Of a stretch of DNA of 12,791 nucleotides, positions 7,600 to 12,791 are shown piece by piece. A program made the position numbers and the translations under genes. Source of the stretch: Candidatus Troglogloeales bacterium (GTDB lineage: Bacteria > Nitrospirota > Nitrospiria > SBBL01 > SBBT01); NCBI GenBank assembly GCA_005239595.1, contig SBBT01000080.1, positions 1 to 12,791 on the forward strand, in the 5' to 3' direction. Position 1 is the first letter of the stretch. Each line of letters opens with the position of its first letter. The notes below the pieces were generated by a model. The model made no database searches. It saw nothing but the letters and a program-made list of their open reading frames with translations, and was not told the DNA's origin.

Positions 7600-8394
7600 C
7601 TATCCGTCTCCCGTATCGAGGCCATGTCTTCTTAAAATCTCTCCTCCTTCTCCCGATACGATAAAATCAAGAAAGGCATGGGCAAGCCCAAGCCGTTTGC
7701 TCCGCTTCAGGATAATTCCCGCCTGCGGCAAGGCGGGGACATTGGGGATGATCCAATACCGTCCGGTCCGCCTCAACAAAGGAGAGCGGGCCAGAGAATG
7801 CGAAAGAATTCCCACCTGGGCGCCGCCGCTTTGAGCAAACTGAGCCGCTTGCAGGAGATTCTCCCCTAATACCAGTTTTTGGGAGAGGCGGGGATAGAGT
7901 CCCTCCCTTTTTATGGTCTCAACCGCTGCCGCGCCATAGGGTGCATGGAGCGGATTGGCAATCGCAATCTTCCGGATAGAGGGGATCAGCAGGGAATGCA
8001 TCCCCTTTTTTTCAATATCCAATCGGGAACGGCTGGGCACCCAGAGAACAAGGCGGCCCCTTCCGTAGATAAAAAACGATTCGGCATGACCTTCTGCCAT
8101 GAGTCTTTCCGGATAGGCCAGATCTGCGGAGAGGAAGATATCAAAGGGGGCCCCCATCATGATCTGGAAGAAGAAAGCTCCCGATGCGCCATAAGAAACC
8201 TTGATACGGCCCCCTTCTTCAAACTTGGCGACGATCTCCTCCATGGCAAATCTCAAGTCGGAAGCCGCAGCCACCCCTAACGCCGCCCCGGATACGGCCG
8301 TTGAGATGCCCCCTGACATTGTAAAACCCAAGAGGAAGATGATCCCGAAAAGAAGGCTTTTCGCCCTTATCATACAAGCAGGCGAGAGCATCAT
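7600..8394 (-). CDS. modA: Molybdate-binding periplasmic protein ModA
   Basis: This 264-residue protein captures molybdate or tungstate in the periplasm and delivers it to ModBC. An N-terminal hydrophobic segment (about residues 13-36) acts as signal peptide. The mature protein opens with VAAASDLRFAMEEIV and YGASGAFFFQI, the two strand-loop motifs whose Ser residues (about S45 and S71) bind the oxyanion. It then has GAPFDIFLSAD, typical of ModA, and NPLHAPYGAAA. The late binding-site loop reads VGILSHSLA, nearer the Ser-type ModA group than the E. coli Tyr type; this is from memory of the family. I chose ATG 8394 because it overlaps the stop of the zinc-ribbon gene as ATGA. ATG 8373 (seven residues shorter) and TTG 8427 are possible alternatives, and none has a strong ribosome binding site. 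Whether it prefers Mo or W cannot be seen. Confidence 0.92.
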   Translation of the reverse strand: MMLSPACMIRAKSLLFGIIFLLGFTMSGGISTAVSGAALGVAAASDLRFAMEEIVAKFEEGGRIKVSYGASGAFFFQIMMGAPFDIFLSADLAYPERLMAEGHAESFFIYGRGRLVLWVPSRSRLDIEKKGMHSLLIPSIRKIAIANPLHAPYGAAAVETIKREGLYPRLSQKLVLGENLLQAAQFAQSGGAQVGILSHSLARSPLLRRTGRYWIIPNVPALPQAGIILKRSKRLGLAHAFLDFIVSGEGGEILRRHGLDTGDG

Positions 8395-8576
8395 TCGGAC
8401 TGTCCAGGCCGAAGAGGCTCGTGACAAACCTCACAATAAGAAAAGTTCGGATCGTTATGATGACGGCATTCCGGACAGGCCAAATAACGGGGCAGGGAAG
8501 AAGGGAATTCTGTTAAACACTTGACGCACCAGGGAGAGGCCGGATCGTTATTGTGACCACATTTCAAACACCGCAT
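8391..8576 (-). CDS. Small double zinc-ribbon protein
   Basis: This 61-residue protein consists almost wholly of two zinc ribbons with identical spacing, C-x2-C-x10-C-x2-C: Cys3, 6, 17, 20 and Cys34, 37, 48, 51. The two halves share the HxNDP...C core, and their DNA shares an 11-base direct repeat (CGGATCGTTAT at 8448 and 8541), so it arose by internal duplication. There is no signal peptide or membrane segment, so it should be cytoplasmic. ATG 8576 is the only start before an in-frame stop at 8594-8592; a GGA eight bases ahead is a weak ribosome binding site. Its stop overlaps the ATG of modA (ATGA), which ties its translation to the molybdate transporter. Function is unknown; a regulatory or protein-binding role is conceivable. 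I do not recognise it as a named component of Mod systems. Confidence 0.75.
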   Translation of the reverse strand: MRCLKCGHNNDPASPWCVKCLTEFPSSLPRYLACPECRHHNDPNFSYCEVCHEPLRPGQSE

Positions 8577-8610
8577 CTCGGATATCCGTGGTCATCGGAA
8601 GGAGAACATG

Positions 8611-8639
8611 AGAAAAGAGGCTCATCTGATCGACGTCAA
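8611..8639 (-). promoter_or_regulatory. Weak candidate promoter for the zinc-ribbon-modABC operon
   Basis: Read on the minus strand, TTGACG (8639-8634) is followed 17 bases later by TTTTCT (8616-8611), about 35 bases before the zinc-ribbon ATG. The -35 is good (five of six) but the -10 matches only three of six, and it overlaps the terminator candidate, so this may be coincidence. Confidence 0.2.
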
Positions 8640-8652
8640 ATCAGCCCCTTTT
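8613..8652. terminator. Candidate bidirectional terminator between forE and the mod operon
   Basis: AAAAGAGGCT (8613-8622) and AGCCCCTTTT (8643-8652) can pair over ten positions around a 20-base loop. On the minus strand the only irregular pair is a G-U, and four T's end the stem, so it works better there as the end of the for operon, ten bases past the forE stop. On the plus strand the same site has one A-C mismatch. The loop is large for an intrinsic terminator and the T run is short. Confidence 0.5.
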
Positions 8653-8662
8653 AAGAATGGAC

Positions 8663-8950
8663 CTACTTTACGCCAACAATGTCAGCGATCGTATCTTTAA
8701 AACCGATGTTCCGAATCTCAAAACCGTTTGGAATCTCATTGATGGGGAGCATTTTAATCGCATGATGTTTGGCAAGATCATCACAAACCCCGACGCAAAT
8801 CTCACATCCCTTGCAACGGTCCACGGCGACATACGCCGTTCCCCTTGCCGAGTCATATAAAATCGTGTTTGACTCCGGACAAAACTGCGTGCAAAGCCTG
8901 CATTTCGTGGCACTACAAATCTCTACATCAATATCCGCAACAGAATACAT
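8663..8950 (-). CDS. forE: 2-oxoacid:ferredoxin oxidoreductase epsilon subunit, ferredoxin-like
   Basis: This 95-residue ferredoxin-like protein probably carries two [4Fe-4S] clusters that pass electrons between the catalytic subunits and free ferredoxin. The second cluster motif is regular: Cys46, 49, 52 and 56 as C-x2-C-x2-C-x3-C. The first is Cys12, 17, 20 and 24, with a C-x4-C spacing at its start and CP at its end, slightly different from the textbook motif. A tail of about 35 residues (NEIPNGFEIRNIGFKD...) follows. The ATG at 8950 has GGGGGAG about nine bases upstream. It is the last gene of the five-gene operon, 16 bases after forG, the position of forE in the forDABGE order. No separate ferredoxin is needed to explain it, although the soluble acceptor must be encoded elsewhere. 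Confidence 0.85.
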   Translation of the reverse strand: MYSVADIDVEICSATKCRLCTQFCPESNTILYDSARGTAYVAVDRCKGCEICVGVCDDLAKHHAIKMLPINEIPNGFEIRNIGFKDTIADIVGVK

Positions 8951-8966
8951 TTAAATCTCTCCCCCT

Positions 8967-9734
8967 TTAATTTACGCAGACCTTTTGCTCGGCCATATCG
9001 TGTTCCGTGGGCAATTTTGCAGCCGCAGCCTCACGCTCTTCCTGCCACTTGTTCCAACCATGCGCAATCGCATATTCATGCGCGGCCTTTATCACCGCAA
9101 AATTCTTTGCAACCAATTCCGCCTTTTTTGCAAATTTCTTTTCGATAACATTATCGAGCGAGGCGGTTCCCCCTGAAACGACAAAGCCCTTTCCGAGAAA
9201 CCGTTCTTTAACCGACTGCTCCAGCGCCGCGAGATCCGGCATGCCGATCACACCCGCCACCGCGCCACACATCCCCATATTAGTGGCAAGATCCGTTCCA
9301 CCCACTTCATTGGCAAGCTTCGTCGCCGGGATATAACAGATACGGGTATTTAATTCATTTAACGTGCGGATATGATCTTCCAGCATCGGGACCGGCGTCT
9401 CGCTATTGATCAAAACCACGCCATTTTTTTTAAGCCCCCAGAAAAACGGCATGGTGTATGACTTTCCATGGGTAATCACTTGGGTATGGAAGATCATCAA
9501 GATATTCGGATAGACAATCTCTCCGATTTCGTAAATCCTACCGGAGGCGATACGGACGTAACTCTCTACCGGCGCCATGCGTTTTTCGGAACCGAAAAAT
9601 GGGACCAGCGTGCTCTCCCCCTTACCAATAATCACGCCATTACTTAAGATGTGTGAGGCAGTCACCACCCCCTGGCCGCCGATTCCGGCCATTCGAACGT
9701 TAAATCGCAATGCCCTGCTACTCGCTAACGCCAT
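8967..9734 (-). CDS. forG: 2-oxoacid:ferredoxin oxidoreductase gamma subunit
   Basis: The 255-residue product is the gamma subunit, a Rossmann-like domain that completes the active enzyme and contributes to CoA binding in this family. The family's AGIGGQGVVTASHIL motif is at about residues 16-30. It is followed by FFGSEKRMAPVESYVRI, close to the usual SYGPEaRGG-type stretch, and by KNGVVLINSE and NMGMCGAVAG(V)IG. About 60 C-terminal residues after SGGTASLDNVIEKKF are charged and helical. The ATG at 9734 has GGAGGT at good spacing. It lies 46 bases after forB and 16 before forE. The sequence shows no sign of truncation. In four- or five-subunit enzymes this domain is a separate chain, as here; in homodimeric enzymes it is fused. 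Confidence 0.93.
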   Translation of the reverse strand: MALASSRALRFNVRMAGIGGQGVVTASHILSNGVIIGKGESTLVPFFGSEKRMAPVESYVRIASGRIYEIGEIVYPNILMIFHTQVITHGKSYTMPFFWGLKKNGVVLINSETPVPMLEDHIRTLNELNTRICYIPATKLANEVGGTDLATNMGMCGAVAGVIGMPDLAALEQSVKERFLGKGFVVSGGTASLDNVIEKKFAKKAELVAKNFAVIKAAHEYAIAHGWNKWQEEREAAAAKLPTEHDMAEQKVCVN

Positions 9735-9780
9735 GCTAAACCTCCGATTAAAATTAATACCGGCCCGAAGAAACCCTTCC

Positions 9781-10659
9781 CTACTTCGCTGCGGGCACCT
9801 TTAACTTTCTCCGCTCCTGCTCTAAGTGTTCCCAATAGGCCTTCGCCTCATCGGTCAGGTATTCCGTAAACCCATACCGATCCTTTTCCACCTCACGGGC
9901 GTCATCCATCACCTTGGGCGTCGGGATCGCGTACTCAATATTGCACGAGGTATAGGCCTGAATATAGGTCGGCCCTATTTCCCTCGCAATCAGCACCGCC
10001 TTTCTGACGGTGTTGGCAACCCGCGTCGGATTGGTCGGCACCACGCGCGCGATGTAGGCAACGCCCGCCGTCTTGGCCAATCCCATCATATCCATCTTTT
10101 CAAATTTCTTTCCTGTGGGGGCCATTTTTAAAACCATCCCCTTTTGAGTCATTCCGCTCTCCTGCCCCCCCGTATTGCCATAGACTTCGTTATCCAACAT
10201 GATGGTCGTAAATTTTTCCTTCCTGAACCAGGAATGCATCACCGCCGCAAAACCGATATCGGCCAGCCCCCCGTCCCCGGCCATCACAACGACATCTTTC
10301 GGGGCATCCTTAAACCGGATGGACAACCCCCGCTTTAACCCGGCTGCAACCGCGTTGGTATCGCCATAATTCCCGTAGATAAAAGGAACCGCAGCCTGGG
10401 TCAGAACCAACCGGCCGCAACCCGCTGTCCCAATGTGAATCGTATGCTCCGGATTGGGAAGCCCCACGAGCGCCGTGCGGATAAAAAGGGTCATGGCACA
10501 GCCTGCACACATCGGATGCTCTTCAATCAGCTCCTTGAAAGAACCAATCTCCGAGACCTTCCTCTCTTTGACAAATTGACTATCATTCACCAGGTCCTGA
10601 TATTCAATCGGAAGATATTTTTCAAACCCTGGTGCCACACGAACGGTTTCTAACGACAT
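9781..10659 (-). CDS. forB: 2-oxoacid:ferredoxin oxidoreductase beta subunit (TPP and Fe-S binding)
   Basis: The 292-residue beta subunit binds thiamine diphosphate and the [4Fe-4S] cluster nearest the active site. Cys51 and Cys54 (CAGC), Cys81 (GTAGCGRL) and Cys239 (TSCNIEY) match the four cluster ligands of PorB-type proteins. The TPP/Mg motif runs from GDGG at 128-131 to LDNEVYGNTGGQ at 155-166. The enzyme couples 2-oxoacid cleavage to acyl-CoA formation and ferredoxin reduction; in the reductive TCA cycle it runs in the carboxylating direction. The ATG at 10659 has AGGAGGA close upstream. It lies 36 bases after forA. A C-terminal charged helix (EHLEQERRKL) is an addition of about 20 residues. 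Substrate choice (2-oxoglutarate versus pyruvate) is not decided by motifs I can see. Confidence 0.94.
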   Translation of the reverse strand: MSLETVRVAPGFEKYLPIEYQDLVNDSQFVKERKVSEIGSFKELIEEHPMCAGCAMTLFIRTALVGLPNPEHTIHIGTAGCGRLVLTQAAVPFIYGNYGDTNAVAAGLKRGLSIRFKDAPKDVVVMAGDGGLADIGFAAVMHSWFRKEKFTTIMLDNEVYGNTGGQESGMTQKGMVLKMAPTGKKFEKMDMMGLAKTAGVAYIARVVPTNPTRVANTVRKAVLIAREIGPTYIQAYTSCNIEYAIPTPKVMDDAREVEKDRYGFTEYLTDEAKAYWEHLEQERRKLKVPAAK

Positions 10660-10695
10660 CGACTTCCTCCTCTCATGGAAAAAAACGTTCTGTTG

Positions 10696-11943
10696 TTAAT
10701 GCCGATGCTCTGGAGCGGCCAGATACTCCATAATCAATTCTGTTGGCATCGACATCCCCCCAAAGACACGGGGACCGGAGACAACCCGCTCGGTCCGATC
10801 AATCACCGATTTAACCTCTTTGGAAAGCCAGCCAACATAGTTAAACTCCGGGATCACGATTTTTTCTGCATGATCGAGCGCTGCTTTAAGCTCTTCACTC
10901 GGAAAAGGCCGAAGCGATTTAATCTTGACCAGCCCAACGTCCAGCCCCAGCTCCTCGGACTGACGAACTGCCTCTCTTGACTGGGAAACCATTGCGCCGG
11001 AGGCCACAATCATGGTCTTGGCTCCCGGATTCACCACTTCGATCAGGCCACCCATCCAACGATTAATCCACTTTCTGGAACGCTCCTGCGCGGCCCAGAT
11101 TTCCTGCTGCCAGGAAGCATGCATCTGATAAGAGATAAAATTTGACTTTTGAATCGGCGCGTCACGGGAGAGCCGAATTGGCGGGTTTTCATTGTCCATC
11201 ATCGGCACCGACTCATGGTAACACTCCCTGGGCGGGAGCTTAATATCGGCCGACGGCAACGAAACCCAGCCGCGGGCATGGGTCACAAAAAAACCATCCA
11301 CGGCCACGGCAACCGGCAGGGTCACTTCCGGCTTCTCCCCCACCATGTAGCCGATCATTGGGAAATCAAAAAAGTCCTGCTGATTCTCGGCATGAAAAAG
11401 AAGACAGCCGGTATTGAGCATGTAAGAAAGCTCGATATTATCCGGTTGGATCGCGAGGGGGGCGTTTATAACACGGCACATAATGAGCAACATCGTTGGA
11501 AGCCGTCCTCCCGGCCAGGAAGCGATCACCTCCAGGCCCCGCATCAGGCCGGGCCCCGCGGTGGCGGTCAGACAGCGAACCCCCGACCGAGAAGCGCCCG
11601 CGATAGCCGACATGACGCCGTATTCTTCTTCACCACGGTAATAATCTTTAATATATCCCTCCGCGTAGAGATAGCCGACCTGCTGCATCGTTTCGCTCTG
11701 GGGGGTAATGGGGTATGAAATAGCAATATCGACATTCGAGCGGCGAATCGCCTCTTTGGCCGCTTCGCTCCCCGTAATAAATGTCTTCTCCCTTGGAGCC
11801 TCTAAAAATAAATAGTCGGCAGAGACGACCCGCTGCGCGGCCGCCCCTTTCCTTTTTTCTTCCGCTTTCGGCGGCGGTGGCGCTGCGGTAATCACATCCC
11901 CTTGGGGATTTGTCTTGACTTCCTCTTCAAGCTGTTCACTCAT
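10696..11943 (-). CDS. forA: 2-oxoacid:ferredoxin oxidoreductase alpha subunit
   Basis: The 415-residue alpha subunit contains the pyrimidine-binding domain for TPP and the C-terminal transketolase-like domain. YPITPQ at 77-82 is the family's YPITP motif. EEYGVMSAIAGASRSG (about 107-120) includes the Glu expected to activate TPP, and TATAGPGL follows at 126-133. The second half holds GAKTMIVASGAMVSQS and KSLRPFPSEEL, the usual domain II landmarks. The first ~50 residues, with a Pro run (APPPPK) and many charges, are an extension lacking in most alpha subunits. The ATG at 11943 has GGAGGGG at good spacing, so the extension is real. It lies 34 bases after forD. Gene order suggests the 2-oxoglutarate enzyme, but a pyruvate enzyme (PorA) cannot be ruled out. 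Confidence 0.93.
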   Translation of the reverse strand: MSEQLEEEVKTNPQGDVITAAPPPPKAEEKRKGAAAQRVVSADYLFLEAPREKTFITGSEAAKEAIRRSNVDIAISYPITPQSETMQQVGYLYAEGYIKDYYRGEEEYGVMSAIAGASRSGVRCLTATAGPGLMRGLEVIASWPGGRLPTMLLIMCRVINAPLAIQPDNIELSYMLNTGCLLFHAENQQDFFDFPMIGYMVGEKPEVTLPVAVAVDGFFVTHARGWVSLPSADIKLPPRECYHESVPMMDNENPPIRLSRDAPIQKSNFISYQMHASWQQEIWAAQERSRKWINRWMGGLIEVVNPGAKTMIVASGAMVSQSREAVRQSEELGLDVGLVKIKSLRPFPSEELKAALDHAEKIVIPEFNYVGWLSKEVKSVIDRTERVVSGPRVFGGMSMPTELIMEYLAAPEHRH

Positions 11944-11977
11944 GTCTTAATCCCCTCCACCCTTCCACACCATATTA

Positions 11978-12778
11978 TTACTCTTCGTTTTCATCCAAAC
12001 CCTTTTCGAGGTCGTGGCCAAACTCCCCATGCACGCCGACCGGCTCTTGCTGCGGTCTTTCAATATCGGCCCCTGCTAACCCTTTCTGCTGCACCCAGCC
12101 TGAAGGAATAATCCCATGCCCTTCATACAAGGGAACGATCCCGTTCCGCTTGACCTTCCGTAAGGCCTCGGCGAACTTATATATCTTATCCGCCCCCACA
12201 TGGGGGACCGACGCCATCGCATCTTCATGGCCCGCCTCGGCGCAAAGGGCAATGGTAAAGCAGTTCGTCCCGGCCCTAATCATTTTTAAAGTCACATTGG
12301 CAAAGTGGCAATGAACGCCAATCAGGACACAGGCCTCAATCTTGTTATGCCAAATCGTCAGGTTCGGATGGCAAGGGTTAATAACCGCCTCTGGATCAAT
12401 TTTAGGGTAGATCGGCCTGTAATCTGGCATTGGAATAATGCGAACGCCTGGAATCTCATGGGCCACATCGAAAAAGGGTTTTGCCTTCTCTCGGGTATGC
12501 TCCGTCCACCCCCAAATCATCAATGGACCCGGGAAGAGGGTAGGATTTTTTCGTGTCAGCATGGCGATGGCGGCAGCCTCCATCGCCGCATCTTCCGTCA
12601 CAATCCGCCCCTCCAGCAATCCTTCTCCCTCTTCGGGGAGGATAACCCCCTCCGTGGCCGCAGCCGGCGGGAGTAAGCCTTCTGGTCCGGGAAGAACGCG
12701 ATAGGCAGCTTTCCCCTTAGACTTTTTCAACGAACCTTCTTGATTCCCTTGATGACTATCTTGTTGATGATCAACCAT
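11978..12778 (-). CDS. forD: 2-oxoacid:ferredoxin oxidoreductase delta subunit, CODH/ACS epsilon-like
   Basis: The 266-residue product stands where forD stands in the forDABGE order. Its middle (about 60-185) has a helix, EDAAMEAAAIAML, then GPLMIWGW, and later ACVLIGVHCHFANVTLKMI followed by TNCFTIAL. This resembles the Rossmann-like fold of the CO dehydrogenase beta/acetyl-CoA synthase epsilon family, from my memory of the family pattern rather than a search. Five Cys are present (136, 150, 157, 173, 179), none in a ferredoxin motif. The first ~55 residues are polar and Pro-rich, and the last 20 are acidic. ATG 12778 is 14 bases from the window end; AGGGA before it is a short-spaced ribosome binding site, and the promoter lies outside the window. 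The exact job of this subunit in the five-subunit enzyme is not settled; structural or redox coupling roles are possible. Confidence 0.75.
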   Translation of the reverse strand: MVDHQQDSHQGNQEGSLKKSKGKAAYRVLPGPEGLLPPAAATEGVILPEEGEGLLEGRIVTEDAAMEAAAIAMLTRKNPTLFPGPLMIWGWTEHTREKAKPFFDVAHEIPGVRIIPMPDYRPIYPKIDPEAVINPCHPNLTIWHNKIEACVLIGVHCHFANVTLKMIRAGTNCFTIALCAEAGHEDAMASVPHVGADKIYKFAEALRKVKRNGIVPLYEGHGIIPSGWVQQKGLAGADIERPQQEPVGVHGEFGHDLEKGLDENEE

Positions 12779-12791
12779 TTCCCTGCTTTCC

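Noticed and set aside
8395..8427. TTG 8427 as the start of modA
   Set aside because: It would overlap the zinc-ribbon gene by 37 bases and add residues ahead of a signal peptide; the ATGA overlap at 8394 is the more usual arrangement.
8597..8694. A 28-codon plus-strand frame starting ATG 8608 after a strong GGAAGGAG
   Set aside because: It runs through the terminator candidate and into the antisense of forE, its residues look random, and it has no neighbour on that strand. The ribosome-site-like bases are probably coincidence.
11149..11718. 189-residue plus-strand frame opposite forA
   Set aside because: It is rich in His and Arg as expected for an antisense shadow, with no ribosome binding site or motif, while forA is unmistakable.

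Overview
The window reads as a chromosomal piece of a Gram-negative chemolithoautotroph, most likely a member of the Nitrospirota (Nitrospira, Leptospirillum or Manganitrophus-like), with Aquificota as the alternative. The main reason is a five-gene 2-oxoacid:ferredoxin oxidoreductase cluster in the order delta-alpha-beta-gamma-epsilon. This is the forDABGE arrangement known from Hydrogenobacter thermophilus and found in Nitrospira, where such enzymes drive the reductive TCA cycle. An outer-membrane beta-barrel gene and signal peptides fit a two-membrane cell. The assignment is inferred from gene content; no database search was possible. Coding density is very high, no intergenic gap exceeds 100 bases, and I saw no tRNA, rRNA, CRISPR array, transposase or prophage gene.

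Bases 1-5872, plus strand: a tightly packed signalling unit. It holds the 3' part of a GAF-like histidine kinase (cut by the window edge), a porin-like beta-barrel with signal peptide, a half-size PstS-like periplasmic protein, a membrane HAMP histidine kinase, and a response regulator with REC, degenerate GGDEF and intact EAL domains. Gaps are 27, 10, 4 and 13 bases, so one transcript is likely. The layout suggests that an outer-membrane/periplasmic solute or signal is sensed by a kinase whose output is c-di-GMP breakdown. No ABC permease or ATPase accompanies the PstS-like protein.

Bases 5856-8576, minus strand: a molybdate (or tungstate) ABC transporter, modA-modB-modC, preceded by a 61-residue double zinc-ribbon protein whose stop overlaps the modA start (ATGA). 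The end of modC overlaps the end of the response regulator tail to tail by 17 bases. modC carries an in-frame hexanucleotide repeat expansion between its signature motif and Walker B.

Bases 8613-8652: an imperfect A-stem-loop-T palindrome that looks like a bidirectional terminator separating the transporter operon from the carbon-fixation operon.

Bases 8663-12778, minus strand: forD-forA-forB-forG-forE, each with a recognisable ribosome binding site, encoding the oxidoreductase that interconverts a 2-oxoacid with an acyl-CoA plus CO2 using ferredoxin. Whether the substrate is 2-oxoglutarate or pyruvate cannot be read from the sequence; gene order favours the 'For' type. The delta subunit resembles the epsilon subunit of CO dehydrogenase/acetyl-CoA synthase. 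A molybdenum or tungsten supply beside a central carbon-fixation operon is plausible in such organisms (for example for nitrite oxidoreductase or formate dehydrogenase), but any functional link is inference.
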